From Sinohyriopsis cumingii (taxonomy: Eukaryota > Mollusca > Bivalvia > Unionida > Unionidae), in contig CM068825.1 in assembly GCA_028554795.2 (NCBI GenBank), positions 161,011,398-161,075,397 on the forward strand: DNA of 64,000 bases. Reading direction: 5' to 3'. How positions within the stretch are numbered: position 1 is the first letter of the stretch; the number at the start of each line of letters is the position of its first letter. Shown in pieces: positions 13,082 to 26,762 of the stretch. The notes beneath the pieces are model-generated. The model was not told where the DNA came from. It ran no database searches and worked only from the letters and a program-made list of their open reading frames with translations. The position numbers and the translations under genes were made by a program.

Positions 13082-14949
13082 TCAAATATGTCGATACATT
13101 TCTAGCCAGCCACAAGCAAGAGAATTATTGAAAGCACTTACGATTAAGGCATCACTCGTTACTTTAGTGTATAGGCATACAAACAAGACTTTTAAATAAT
13201 GGATTCTAAAGAAAACATTAGATTTTCCCATTTGGCAATAAGTCAGATACTTATCTACCACTACAGATGGTAAATCGTTACAATGTATGCAATCCTGAAA
13301 AATAAATTGCAGATTAACCTTATGTTTCTTCTGATTGAGTTTTCCTACCACCTGACAAGTGTGACAATCTTTTTTATACAAATACCACTTTCATTATGCG
13401 GCCATTAAAAATGATTCAAGCGATTGTGATAGATCTTACTGACTCCTAAATGACCTGCAAAAGAGTGTCATGGGATATGCTACAACTTTCCTGTCGATAT
13501 GACCTTAGAACAACAATTTGATAGCTCAATGACCACTCATCACCAGTGGGTACCTCAGATGGTCTCCTATTTCTCATCAGGACCCCAGCTTTCACAAAAT
13601 CAAAAAGCTGTTACTTGCGTAGCTTAAGGATTTGCTTATAGCCGTCTGGAACAAACAGGAGATCTCTGGATCGTATTCTTCTTCGACGTCAAATGATTGA
13701 TGTTTGTCACCCTGATTAGAGTAAGGATGACGAGTAGTAAAAAGAGTATCACTGTGATTGATATATATTGATTGATTAAGACCAGGGGCAAGTGTGACTT
13801 CATCAAAAGCCTGACCAACAATTGTGTCAACTAAATTTCCTGATCAACATCTTTCTCAAGAGCATTCTTTGCCATATCCCTATTAACTGCACAAGCTGGG
13901 TATACGTCAGGGATTTCATTTTCAACAACATAGACTTTCAGATAAAAGCAAAACATGTCCATCAAAAGTGGATTAAACACAACCTGATATCCAGCTATGC
14001 CAGTGTTAGTAATAAATGAGATACTTCGATTGATAAATTCGTTTTGCTCCAGGTGTCACGGGTCCTGCGACTAAGTCTGATGACAAATTTATACAATGGA
14101 GATGAACATTAACAACACCGCACTACACTCCTGAATAAGAGCACTTTCATTAGAAGAAAAAGTATCAGAATAAGGCAAAGTACCGGAAAATAAATTATTC
14201 TGAGAAGTTCCTGTGTACATTAAAAGTTTCATAGGAATAGGACTGATGGGGTCACTAATAAGTGATACAGATCCTTTCGATGAACGATTCAGGCTTCTCT
14301 ATGATAAAATGAGATTGGGGTTTGTTTGAAACAACAAATGAATTGCTTTCAATACATTACCGTGACCTTGACCTCTTAAAAATAAGAGCATTTGGAATAG
14401 ATCTCTCTTGATTCGTTTGCTTATTTTTCAATTCTAGCAAAGTCAGAAATAGCGTGTCCTTTCCTCTTGCAATAGGTGCACGTAGGAAGATATAAATATT
14501 TTGTCTTATCAGAAGTTTTCTTTTAAAAAGGTGTGCCAGACTGTATTTGAAAGTAGTCATATTGAACTGAAATTTTCTTTTTTTTTAACCAAAACCTGCT
14601 GCAAGGAAGGTATGTTGACGAATGAAACTTTGAGTAAATGAATAGTCCCGGCTGGAATAGCAGCATTTCTAAAACTCTATAATGAATATGATGAATGAAT
14701 ATGATGTAGTATGATGTTATCATAACATGTATCAATCTTCTTGGCTGTGCACCACCTATCGAATATTTGTTCTTTGTCCCATGCAAATTTGACATGGGGT
14801 AGCCCAGTTTCTTTTCTATAATTCCTAAAACTTTGTCGATATGCCTCGGACACCAACTCATAAGCCTTCAAAACACATTCCTTATCCACATTATAATTAG
14901 CACTTTGTTGTACCGAGAGTGAACATTTTACTTTCATGAGCACTGCCAT
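13082..14949 (-). pseudogene. Decayed Ty3/gypsy-like LTR retrotransposon (gag and integrase pieces)
   Basis: Minus-strand fragments in the expected 5'-3' order. At 14,949-14,677 there is a Gag/SCAN-like phrase (LKAYELVSEAYRQSFRN, then FAWDKEQIFDRWCTAKK). Near 13,470-13,320 is a degraded integrase zinc region, with HLGVSKI readable just upstream of DCHTCQVVGKLNQ (the H2C2-type CHTCQ context). Frames shift repeatedly and no reverse transcriptase could be read between the two, so an internal deletion or heavy decay is inferred. LTRs were not found. Assignment to Ty3/gypsy is from the Gag and integrase wording, not from a search. Confidence 0.65.
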
Positions 14950-17389
14950 TAAGTATACCCTGTAATAACAAAGTTCATATGCTCTCTTGGCCGTTTCAAA
15001 TTGTTAGCAAGATTCTCAAAATGAGGAACTAATTCTCTACTTACCAGCGTAATATTTCTGATGTCATGAAAACATTAAAATTGTGTGTAATGGACAGAGG
15101 AATGTTTTTCACCTCTCAGTTTTAATTCGTTTAATATAAACTATCTCTCTCTCTCTCTCTCTCATTCTCTCTCTCTATCTCTCTCTCTCTCTCTGAATTT
15201 TTATTTATCTGGCTTCTTTCTCTTTTTGCATTCTATTTGCGGTTCTCTTTGTCCTTTTGCATTTGAATCAATTTTTCTGGATATGAATCTTTCTATCGAT
15301 TTAAAACAAAGTTCTTCGCTTTTGATGACATGACGAAAGCTTTCTGGTTTCACTAAAGATTTCTGCAGTACGTAGAAGTAAAATACCAGGGACTAAAAAT
15401 ATTCTAAACCAATACTTTAAAGCAATTCGTATAGCGGGACGAGCCACTAATTTTCTTGCTTCGATCTATGGTCTTAACCTCAGTAACATAAAAAACCCAA
15501 CAAAGTTTTTAAAGTTCAATAAATATTAGCGATTAGTTGTTAGATCATGGATAGTCGGTGTTGGGTAAATATTCCTCAGCGGGGGAAATTAGACAGTATC
15601 TGGGGGCAAACGTCATAGAGTGCAGTGTTGATAAGATTCCATATTTGTTTAATTTCGTATTGAGTTCTGGACTGAGCCGCATAAGTGGGAATGGAGTCAT
15701 GTAGTTCCTATTTAAAATCTAATTATATTGATTGATTGAATATCTCCATGATAAATGTTTGTGATAGGGACTGATGTTTTGTGTTATTGAAGAATTGAAA
15801 AAGGATCGTTTTATTATCTGGAGACCCCTTTTATTGTTGCTATGATGGTAAGTATGGTGTAAGGTCACGTGTGAAAGGAGGCTTAAAACTATGGATGAAC
15901 TGAACCAGGGATAGAGCAGGAAAATAATTTCCTGTATTTGGTGTTTGAGTTGTATTTATATTTTCACGGTGTGAAATACAGGCGCTTCGCTACGGAAATC
16001 TAGTAAAGTGAAACCACGCAGTTGTGAGGTTGCATGCAAATGTGAAGTTGTGATATTTGTGGTCATTCAGTGATTAAATGAAACTTATTTATAGTCTTGG
16101 CGCGTTATTAGAACTTCCAGTAGACAACCATTGCTGTCTAGAAGTCCTTGGAAATACGGAGAAAATATAGCGACTTCTAGCGGAATTCACGCGAGTGTTG
16201 GATTAGCTTGGTAAAGAGACCCATTGGCAGACCATACTAAGTAATGCCTTTCAAAATGACCGTTTCAAAGCATAATCATAAAATTATAACACATTAAGAT
16301 TTCCAATTTATAACGTTTTAAATTAATCTATGTAAAATTAAGGCAAACATCTGTGATGATGTCGTGACCGATCAATAATATAGGCCATTGTAAATATGTC
16401 AAAATGGAATCCCGAATATAATTAGCTTCTCTTGAATGGATTCATTGACGAAGCCACATTGATAGCCATGCATTGTTCGTATTATCAAACAAGAACCAGC
16501 GACAGAAGCTACTAATTAAAAAGGTGCTATTGACTTCCCATGAAGGTATCAATATATCGAATTTGCTCTTTGCTTCAGGATATGGACCTTGGCTTTAATA
16601 CACGTCACCCACCCTCCATCTTATATGCAATGATGGATCCAGCACGTAGCCATTATCTCAGCAAATTGTGAATCTTAAAAAATTATATTTCATTCAGTTT
16701 TGTTTTTCTTCGATGATATTGTTAGACTGTTGTTTCAAGTAAGGTCTAAGATCAGAAAGAAATTGGACGAAGGCTTTATAAACATCGAAACCAAAACATC
16801 ATGCGGTGCAAGCGCACGTACAATTGTATCTCTCTCTCTCTCTCTCTCTCTCGTATGGGGGGGGGGGATATATAATTTGTTTCAGTCATTCGTGGAGATG
16901 TCAGATTTGTCGCCTCTTTACTGACTTTTGTAAATAGTTTGTCGTTTTACATATTATAAGGATGATATGTATGTTTGTTGTTTATCTTGGAAGAAAGTTT
17001 TCTTGGAAAATTCAGGTAAATGGTAATAAAGTACGTGCTACTAGTAACAAGTCAATGTGTGCGTGCGTGTGTGTGTGTGTGTGTCACATTCATTGCGATT
17101 ATAGAGCTTATATTCCCTCTAAAATGCAACTTTTAAACCCTTGAAAGCTCATGCATTATAATTGCTCATTAAAGAAATAAATATATGAACGAAATGACAA
17201 CACGGTTTCTAATGTATGCATTAACTCATAATAAAAGTGACAATGATTGATTAATTAAGTCATTATCTTTAAATAAGTGAACCTTTCCATAAGATTTCCG
17301 TTAAATCATGCCTAAATGCCTAATTGCCACAATATACCTCTCCTAATATTAATTTGACTGGCGTTGTTATTAACTACGGTATGTTCTAG
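14950..17389. other. Host DNA with simple repeats, no gene recognised
   Basis: Contains (CT)n runs at about 15,146-15,195 and 16,829-16,853, a G-run just after the latter, and a (GT)n run near 17,065-17,084. The open frames at 16,700-16,924 and 16,962-17,144 are created largely by these repeats. Confidence 0.6.
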
Positions 17390-17600
17390 CGTATAAGATT
17401 CTGGTTTTGTGCTGTTTAACGCCATCTTCAGAACATGATAAATAATAGAGACCAGCGTATACGGGGGAGAAAGACCCCATGGGATAAAACAAACGAACCA
17501 CGGGAAGCTACTGGCAAACTTTCTCACACGTCCGTGTTGGTTGAGTGATTTGTGTCACCCGAAGCCCCAATCGTAGAAGACGGGTCCAGCCGCAAACTGC
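17390..17600 (-). mobile_element. Old diverged SINE copy
   Basis: On the minus strand this resembles the body of the younger SINEs at 28,307-28,566, 51,620-51,875 and 52,607-52,859: the order of the 'TGTGCTG..TTTAACGCCAT' end, the 'AAGCTACTGGCAA' stretch and the head match, with many substitutions. No target duplication is visible, consistent with age. Confidence 0.6.
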
Positions 17601-18599
17601 ATAGAACCAAATCTACAGTCGCATATGTATAATGCCCTGACAGATCTTGTTCAGTACAGTTTGATTGGAGTAATCAATAGCTGAAACAAAACATACCCCG
17701 ATCTGCATAATGTCACTTTCGATCATTGTCATGTTGTTAAAATTGGGTTTGGCTTATAAGCGAGTACATACAACTACAGTAGAAGACCAGTGTTTAGCAA
17801 ATTAATGTCTGCAAGCTATTTCCACTCATTTAATTGCCAAAAGTATTTTGTATATGACTCGTTTGTCAATATTGCATGAACCCGATTGTAAATAAGATAA
17901 AGTGGCGTTGAATACACATCGATTGAAAGGCAGAAAAATTATAATTACAGGTTATACAATAGTGTGATACTGATAAATATTAACCAGACCTATAATGTTA
18001 AAGAAATAGAACACATTTCTTTACCTATTTTTTAAAACCAAAGTCTGAAACAGGTACTGACTAACTAGGTGTTCTTGTTTCTGTATCCAATATCAACAAG
18101 CAATGCTCTGAAAGAAAAAAAAAAGTCATACAATGTTACGCCCTTGTCTAATACGAAAATGTAATATAAAATTCAATTTTAATTTTTAAACGACGTAGAA
18201 TGCAATACTGTCCGAAGAAATCGACCTATTTATCATATTTTAGTCTCCAAATTGACTAGAAAGGCTCAACAATCATGCTGAAATCTTCATTAGATAGTCA
18301 AGGCAAAGAATATGTATAGTGGCGTGCTCGCACAGTGCGTAGTTCGCTTGAAGGATATAAATATGACGGCTCCATAGCATACGCTTCATTATCCATCTTT
18401 GGAATTGAGTTTGCCTTTATGAAAATCCAATCAGTCTAATCACTGAAGTGTTCAATATATCAGACGCAACTTAATCTCCAGTATTAAATGCTACCAATGA
18501 AGACTTTTTTTTAAAAATAAATACTTTGGCACAAAAAGGTCGTATTTAAACTAGATGACTCGCGTGCATCCTGTGCAAAAGTCATGATGGCAGTTCCGT
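17601..18599. other. Host intergenic DNA, no gene recognised
   Basis: AT-rich DNA in which I see no gene, RNA or repeat. Confidence 0.5.
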
Positions 18600-19070
18600 G
18601 TCTAGTTACTCTCTGTGTTCCATGACGTTTTGTATCTTATGATCCTGCAAAAGTCGCAAAGTCAGCTCTATGTCTATTATCCATCATTGTTCCATGACTT
18701 TTGTATCTGAAGACTGCAAAAGTCGCAAAGGAAGCTCTATGTCTATTATCCATCTTTGTTCCATGACTTTTGTATCTGAGGACTCCGCAAAAGTCGCAAA
18801 GGCAGCTCTATGTCTATTATCCATCTGTGTTTCATGACTTTTGTATCTGAGGACTCTGCAAAAGTCGCAAAGGAAGCTCTGTGTCTATTATCCTTCTTTG
18901 TTCCATGACTTTTGTATCTGAAGACTGCAAAAGTCGCAAAGTCAGCTCTGTGTCTATTATCCTTCTGTGTTCCATGACTTTTGTATTTGAAGACTGCAAA
19001 AGTCGCAAAGGCAGCTCTGTGTCCATTATCCTTCTGTGTTCCATGACTTTTGTATCCTATGACACTGCAG
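18600..19070. repeat. Tandem repeat, ~70 bp unit, ~6-7 copies
   Basis: Repeating GCAAAAGTCGCAAAGGCAGCTC then TGTCTATTATCC and GTTCCATGACTTTTGTATC. Unit length is about 68-72 bp. Long open frames exist on both strands only because the unit lacks stop codons; they are not annotated as genes. Confidence 0.9.
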
Positions 19071-20013
19071 GGTAATAAACCCGAAATGCAAAGATTGCAA
19101 GTACCTGTTAGGTTTAACTGACCACAATTCATTTATTTATCTCTCCAGCCCAAAGAAAAAGAGCATAGAAAATCATGCATAGTTTCATTGACTCTGATAC
19201 ATTTATCACCTAGCAACACAATAATCAATCTCGGTACTGAACGAGAAATCTTGTTTGTGCCATTTTTCGTGTAGAATTTATATTTTAAAAATTCTGGACA
19301 GATAGACTAGTCATATGTGATATATGACACCTATAAAAATGAAATAATTCCCAAATTGCCAATGAAAGTAAAACACTTGTGTCGTTATAGAATTTGCAAT
19401 TTCTTTTTTGTCTGCGTCCTTGAGACATCTCCGTATGCCTGGTGAAAATTGTCCTCATTTAGCTTCAGAAAAAAGGCCAAAAACAAGTATGATCTCATTC
19501 GGGGACGTCTGCGTACGTGCTTAGAAAAAATCCGAATAAAGAAATACGCTGAAAATTCGAAACTACCGTGTATACCCGCTTCCATGTCGGATCCAACTGC
19601 ACGACAACATAGATACCGATCTGCCGTTGCATGATTTAACCGAATCATTCGAACAAACAACGACAAGCCAGATAAGACAGAGTATTGTGCAGAGGCATAT
19701 TGTGATCTTTGCTGTATGGAATTAGACCCGACTTAGAAGCTAGTAAGAACGGTACATAGCGGTTTATATTTATCACTTGCAATTTCTGTTTGGTTTATTT
19801 TCAGGGACGGGTTACTTTTGAGGGATCTGAACTTCGGTTCGTTCGATATTATTTATGTCCATTATACATAAGTGAGAAAAAAATTATTTCTATGTTTTCT
19901 GTCATCACAGGCTTAGCATATATTAGATTAATCTGAAGTGATGAATGATTTTAAAGTCATATTTTGACAAGTACTTTCGAATATATGTTATTCCCGGAAA
20001 CAAAGGTGCTCTG

Positions 20014-20059
<46 letters not shown>

Positions 20060-20264
20060 CTCTGCACTTATTCACGAATACACTTATTATATATTATTCT
20101 GCGATGCTGCCTTATATTCGAGAGCGAATGTAATAAAAGCTGAGGTAGCGGCTCGTCAGCTAGGCTTGGGTAAGAAATCGGCTTAACTTTGAATTTCTAA
20201 ATCTTTTCGGTATTCTGGAATAGGCAATAAATCAGAGAATTACGTGGTCTACAGCCAAAATACT
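19071..20264. other. Host DNA with (CT)n, no gene recognised
   Basis: Contains a (CT)n run at about 20,017-20,056. Overlapping frames at 19,385-19,666 on both strands show no domain. Nothing else is supported. Confidence 0.5.
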
Positions 20265-22395
20265 TCCGGAATAAATGTAGTCAAACTTTACTAATTCCGG
20301 GTCACGGAGAAATAAACCGATGTTTAAAACTGTTGATTTTCTCTACTTTTAGAGATATGATACTGGGTGAATATGTACGACCTTGAGGTGGGAATGACGG
20401 AGAATAAGTGAGTTATAAAGGGAAGGGATCTCAGTTTAAACCAGAAATGACGATAATACATCTTTGGGTGGATCTATGAATAAATCTATGACTGGGTTTG
20501 GACAGTTCTTTCTTTTCAGACAAAACAATGGAAGATGCAATCTGAAGCTGGTATTGCGTCGTACATGATATGAATTGCATCATGATATTAGTAGAAGTCA
20601 TGGATAATGCAATCATAACTAAACATACATCACTCGGTTGAACAAACTGCCTATATCTGCTCAAGAAATCATACAGTATCGTGCTTGATTTTGCAAAGAT
20701 ACACATTTCTGTTTAGCCAAAGTGAGTAGAGATGCCTCGTACATGTGTGGACAATGCAGATAACTTCCTCTATGTTTGTGGTGAAGTGACATTTTCATCA
20801 CAAAAGCGCAGTATAACCACCTTTATTTTGGCTGCAAAATTTGAGATAAGGACAAGAGGTGGGCCCCACAAATATGCTGCAACACTTGTGTAATAAATCT
20901 TTGCCAGTGGTTAAACAGGAAAAGGAAAATATATGCCTTTTGCAGTGTCACTGATTTGGAGAGATCCAGCAGATCATATCAGCAATTTCTGCATGGTGCC
21001 ACTCACTGGAAAAGGTGTGTCAAAGAAGAAAAAGCCGATTGTGCATTATCCAAACATTCCATCAGCTATACGCCCATTATCCACCGGAGAAGGACTGCCA
21101 GTTCCCGCTGCACCAGAATCATTCTCACTTGAGTCAGACCAGGAAGAGGAAGAGAATGAAACTTCTAGTCCTGAACCATCAATGTCACATGACCCATACT
21201 TTCTCCCATCCTCCTCCAAAGAGCCACACTTCATAACAGAAGGTGAAGTGAGTGACCTTGTCAGGGATTTGGAACTGTAAAACAGGAAGGCAGAACTGTT
21301 GGGCTCCAGACTACAATAGTGCAATCTCCTGGCAGGTGATGTTAGGGTTTCCATGTTCTGTGACCGTCAAAAGGATCTTGTCCGATTCTTCTTCATGCAA
21401 GGTGATCTTGTATCCTGCAACAACATCGATGATGTGATGGCAGGCCTTAACATCATGCATGATCCAGATGAGTGGAGACTGTTCATTGATTCATTGAAGA
21501 CGAGTCTTAAGTCTGTTTTGTTGCATAATGGCAATGTTTTGCCATCAATTCCAGTTGGTCATGCAGTCCATATGTAAGAAATCTATGAAAACATGAAGCT
21601 AAGATAAAGGAACGTGTCTTCGTTGGTCCTCAGATTAGTGAACTTCTTCGAGATGATGCTTTTGACCGTGCAATGAATGGCAAGTAAAAGATGGCATGGA
21701 AAGTCTTCCAGTTAGTGGCAACAACATTTCTCGGAAACTACAGGGAGTTAGTGTAAAGCCTTCTCAAGGCATTCAAAAGCCTTGGCTGCAACATGTCACT
21801 AAAGATACATATTTTGTACTCTCATCTAGATTTTTCCGCACCGAACTGCGGAGCAGTGAGCGATGAGCACTGCGAGCCGTTTCACCAGGACATTGCAACA
21901 ATGGAGAAACGCTCTCAGGGTATATGGAGCCCGTCAGTGCTTGCAAACTATTGCTGGACAGTAACAAGAGATGCTAACGTTTAGTGAATGCAAAAGACAA
22001 GCCAAGAAGCGCCGAGCAGACAACGAGTAAGGACAAAACTATGTACTGATATATACAAAATAGTTTTTGCTTTTTGTTTGATATAAAATTTTATTTATAT
22101 AACTCTTTTTCTGTTTTTATTTTTAAAGTGTTACATAAACAGGTCAGGGGATATATTATCATGTAAAGTAAACATAAACACATGAAAAGAGTTAGGTTTA
22201 CAGTTTAAATTAAAACTCTACTATGTATACAATATAAATAAACATAAAATGTAAAAACTTAAATAGCTTGGAAACAGTAGCCAATCAGTTATTTTAATTG
22301 TCATATTTGAATTCACCACATCAAAATCCATAATAAACAGCACATTTTATCTCTGAAGCAGACACGTTCTAAAAAAAGATGTAGACCAGTGTATA
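20265..22395 (+). mobile_element. Dispersed invertebrate repeat element, copy 2
   Basis: Second copy of the element at 4,510-6,848, in the same orientation, with shared 5' and 3' non-coding flanks and the same decayed ORF. It differs from copy 1 by a large internal loss: the region coding for the CEWDSR part is missing between about 21,590 and 21,600, where copy 1 has an extra ~330 bp. Confidence 0.65.
20733..22030 (+). pseudogene. Decayed ORF of the dispersed repeat family, copy 2
   Basis: Frames starting with a cysteine-pair N-terminus (MPRTCVDNADN-like) run through IPSAIRP and ESFSLESDQEEEEN, then VTVKRILS/DRQKDLV, HDPDEWRLFIDSLK and EAKIKERVFVGPQI. Several frame changes and stops are present. 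The acidic ESD-rich linker and the HDPDEWRLFIDS phrase are better preserved here than in copy 1. Function unknown and probably lost. Confidence 0.6.
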
Positions 22396-24589
22396 ATTGG
22401 GCTTCGCGGTTTCAAACCAATCCTACAGAATAAACTTTGATTTAAATAAAATACATGACAATATATGAAATTGAATCGTCTTCCTTTGAGACAGTTATAT
22501 CGTCTTAAAACGTATGTGTGGTAAACATATAATTGGATTTTGTACATTGCAAATATGAAGCAGAACGTATTCCGTTTTAGCAAGAAAAGTGAATTAAATG
22601 AAGTTAAATGACATTTTACAACAGTGGATGAGGAATTAGATGCTGTGATAATATGTTAGTTTAGAAATAGATTTCCTAAATGTATCGTGCAAATGTGTAA
22701 TCTATAAGACAAATGTCATCGTGGCAATCGATTGGGAATGAACCCTAACGAAAACGTGTGAGGAACGTTTTTTCTCTTACCAGTTATGAATGAAAATGAC
22801 AGCGATAGGACAAATATTTTTTTCAAATGCTTATAATTATTATAGTTATGGCCCTTGATCGAGTTAGGAGAAGCATCCCACCGGCTTTTGAACAAACCTG
22901 CATTTGTGTTTTCCATTGATTTCGACCTGATATTTTATAAATTTTCACCGTGTCGATGATGGCTAGTTTTCCACTATTTCTAAAGAGCTAAAGTCGTTGA
23001 ACGTCTTAGAGTTATCATTAGTACGGCTTGTAAACACCATCATTCGCACTTTTGTTTCATTTAAATAATGTCCTGTACAGCTTCATCCTAAGAAGTGTTA
23101 AGATACATTAGACGATGACCAAAAGTTTTACCAGCTTTTACGCATTTGGCATATAATACCTTGTGGACACTAATTTTATCAGTGTTTAGTTTAAAGCTCT
23201 ACCTTAACAAGGTCTCATCTGAGTTCGATGAGAATCAGATTTCCACTATTTCGTACTGAATTATGGCCCTTGGTCAGCTTAAAATAATCATGACAATCGT
23301 TTTTTAACACTCTAGCATTCGCTATGCTTTGACTCACAAAGGACGATTATGATGCTGACCAGTTGTGACAATATTCTACAGAGATATGCCTATTAATCAG
23401 CTTAAAATATGCATTTCACCGGCATTTGAACACTCTAGCATTTCCATGTTTATGCCCCCCTCTGCCATAACTGTAAGTAGGATTTGTCTTCCTTTGTTTT
23501 TTCTTCAGATTTAAATCTCTTTGTTCATTAACGTCCAGATTATTATAGGGCTCGACAGTTTCAATAGTTCGTGAATATTGTTTAGGAAACCGTGAAAGCT
23601 TCTTTATATTATTAATTAGTTTCAATTGTATTAACTAACAATATCCCTAAATACATGTACGTCCAAGATGAAAGAGACCAAAACCTTGATCAAAGGACCC
23701 CTATTCATTGTTATGTGCTGGAAAATAAATATCGATTTGTATTAGAATGCCGATGTATCACTTTGCTTTGAAGGCCAATATATCATTTTTATTACATTTT
23801 TAAGTGTGAATCATAGAGACTTAATGGCGAAATAAAAATTTTTATTTATTCATTCCAATACTTTCACATGTGTCAAATATATCCTTATATTTTCACATGT
23901 CAAAATATAATATTTCCCATCATGCAATGTGAATCTAGATTGTGTTTATCTACAAAGATTATACATGCAACAATAAAAACGAGTACTTTGTGAGTTAGAA
24001 CGATAAACTGCCTTACATTTCAGATATGGAAATTAATGTTTGATAAACGAATTTGACCAGACACAGTTCGCGTCTCTCTGAAGTTATTTCCCCTTACTTC
24101 ATTAACAACGACAACAACAACAACAAACCCGCTGTGATACATTGCTGGATTGGTCTTGCATTGTGTTCATATAGAGTGAAAGAGTTTACGAAATGACAAA
24201 AATGTAATTTTTAGCGATAGATTATGTTAACCCATTCCTACTGCTTTCTTCAGTCACGTGATCAGATATGAAAATAGGTGAATTTACGAAAAGGGGATGG
24301 AGGGAAAGAATGTCGTGCTGAAGAGTGAGTTTAATCTCGTAAGCTTCTGGAGTAAGATTGGCATATAACAAAAACACAATTTTCTTTTCCAACGTTAATA
24401 CCGGATATCTTTTATTTCGTGGTACCAATCACTATATGTTTTAACTCGTGGCTTTGCCGTTCCTCAAAATATCAAGGTTTTGGTACCACACTATGAATTA
24501 TATCCAGTATTAACGTAGGAAACGAAAATATCCTCTATGTATTAGAAAAGCCAGTGTTATTTTAACATGCTGGAAGATGAACATCATTT
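22396..24589. other. Host intergenic DNA, no gene recognised
   Basis: Read on both strands with no recognisable protein, RNA or mobile-element signature. A short AAC/ACA-rich stretch occurs near 24,105-24,130. Confidence 0.55.
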
Positions 24590-26762
24590 TGTATTAGAAT
24601 GCTAGTGGATCACATGGTGACAAATTGGCAGTGTATCACATGGTATTATAATGCTAGTGTATCACATGGTATTATAATGCTAGTGTATCACATGGTATTA
24701 TAATGACAGTGTATCACTTTCAGTTAGAATGTCAATGTATCACTTTGTATTAGAGTGCCAATTTATCATTTTGTATTAGAATGCTAGTGTATCACATGCT
24801 ATTATAATGGAAGTGTATCACAAGACTGACAGCGAGATCCTGCAGCGTGCAAGTATCCCCGGCATGTGCTCCCTGCTGAACAAGCGCCACCTTCGATATC
24901 TGGAACACGACCGACGCGTGAAGGATGAGAGGCTGCCAAAGGAAATCCTACATGGACTGCTGGCCACTGGCACCAGAAGTGTCAGCCGCCCCTTACTCCG
25001 TTTCAAGGATGTGTGCAAGAAGGACATGAAGGCATGCGACATTTCACCCGACGGCTGGAAAGTGCAGGCCGACGACCGAGGAGACTGACGGTCCGCAAGG
25101 GGATAGCAGTCGCTATTGTGAGGAGAGGCCAGTTGGCAGCAGAGAAACGTGAGAAAGGAGAGTGCGGCAGCAACCTCGGCAACTCAGACTACCCAGAACG
25201 TCTGCACCACCTGCAATAGGGACTGTCACTCGCGCTTAGGAATGCACAGCCAAAGCAGTCGATGCAAAAACCCTAGAGAAGACGACAATCCAAGGATGCT
25301 ACTCGCAGGGTCTCCCGAGACTGAGCCGCCAATGATGATGATGATCACTTTGCATAAGTGTGCCAATGTATCACTTTGCATTAGAGTGCCAATGTATCAC
25401 TTTGTATTAGAGTGACAATGTATCATTTTGTATTAGAGTACTAATGTATCACTTCGTATTAGAGTGACAATGTATCACTTTGTATTAGAGTGGCAATGTA
25501 TCACTTTGTATTAAAATGCCAATGTGTCACTTTGTATTAGAGTGACAATGTATAATTTTGTATTAGAGTGTAATGTATCACTTTGTATTAGAGTGACAAT
25601 GTATCAGTTTGTATTAAAGCGTCAATATCTCATTTTGAATTAGAGTGTCAATGTATCAGCTTGTATTAGAGTGCCAATGTGTCAAGTTTGTATTAGAGTG
25701 CCAAAGTATCACTTTATATTAGAGTGCCATTGTATCACGTTGTATCAGAGTGCCAATGTATCACACTGTATTAGAGCGTCAATGTATCAATTTGCATTAG
25801 ATTGCAAACGTATCACTTTGTATTAGAGTGCCAATGAATCATTTTGTATTAGAGTTCCAATGAATCATATTGTATTAGAGTGCCAATGTATCACTTTGTA
25901 TCAGAGTGCCAATGTATCACTTTGTATTAGAGTGCCAATGTGTCATTTTTTATTAAAGTGCCAATTAATCACGTTGTATTAGAGTGCCAAAGTATAAGTT
26001 TGTATTAAATTGCTAATGTGTCATTCTGAATTAAAGTGCCAATGTTTCAGTTTGTATTAGAGTGCCAATGTGTCATTTTTGTATTAGGGTGCCAATATAT
26101 CACGTTGTATTAGAGTGCCAATGTATCACTTTGCATTAGAGTACCAATGTATCACTTTGTATTAGGGTGTCAATGTGTCACTTTGTATTAGGGTGCCAAT
26201 GTGCCACTTTGTATTAGAGTGCCTATGTGTCACATTGTATTAAAGTGCCCATGTGTCACTTTGTATCAGAGTAGCAATGCGTCACTTTGTATTAGAGTGC
26301 CAAAGTGTGACTTTGTAGTAGAGTGCCAATGTATCACTTTGTATTAGAGTGCAATGTATCATTTAGTATTAGATTGCCAATGTGTCACTTTGTATTAGAG
26401 TGCCAATATGTCACTTTGTATTAGAGTGTCTATGTGTCACATTGTATTAAAGTGCCCATGTGTCACTTTGTATCAGAGTAGCAATGCGTCACTTTGTATT
26501 AGAGTGCCAAAGTGTGACTTTGTAGTAGAGTACCAATGTATCACTTTGTATTAGAGTGCCAATGTATCATTTAGTATTAGATTGCCAATGTGTCACTTTG
26601 TATTAGAGTGCCAATATGTCACTTTGTATTAGGGTGCCAATTTATCACTTTGTATTAGAGTGCCTATGTATCACTTTGTATTAGAGTGCCAATGTGTCAC
26701 TTTGTATTAGAGTGTCAATGTATCATTTTGTATCAGAGTGCTAATGTTTAACTCTGTATTAT
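24590..26762. repeat. 26-bp satellite array
   Basis: About 60 imperfect tandem copies of a 26-bp unit readable as TTTGTATTAGAGTGCCAA then TGTATCAC. The array is interrupted by a LINE fragment at about 24,806-25,340; the same unit resumes on the other side, so the LINE inserted into (or the array grew around) it. The left part is short and more degenerate. No cas-like genes or spacers exist; it is not a CRISPR array. Confidence 0.93.
24806..25340 (+). mobile_element. Non-LTR retrotransposon 3' end fragment
   Basis: Frames at 24,807-25,088 and 25,149-25,300 read like the C-terminus of endonuclease-reverse transcriptases: LEHDRRVKDERLPKEIL, then LLATGTRSVSRPLLRFKDVCK, and finally a zinc-finger-like CTTCNRDCHSRLG. 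The segment ends in a short (ATG)n tail, typical of some LINE 3' ends. It is 5' truncated and its local GC content is clearly higher than its surroundings. A frameshift separates the two parts. Confidence 0.75.

Noticed and set aside
18746-19132. 128-aa minus-strand frame with repeated KSHGTQKDN phrases
   Set aside because: Produced by the ~70-bp tandem repeat; similar frames exist on the other strand.
24590-26762. Regular short repeats resembling a CRISPR array
   Set aside because: Units are directly abutting with no spacers, the DNA is eukaryotic, and no cas genes are present; it is a satellite.
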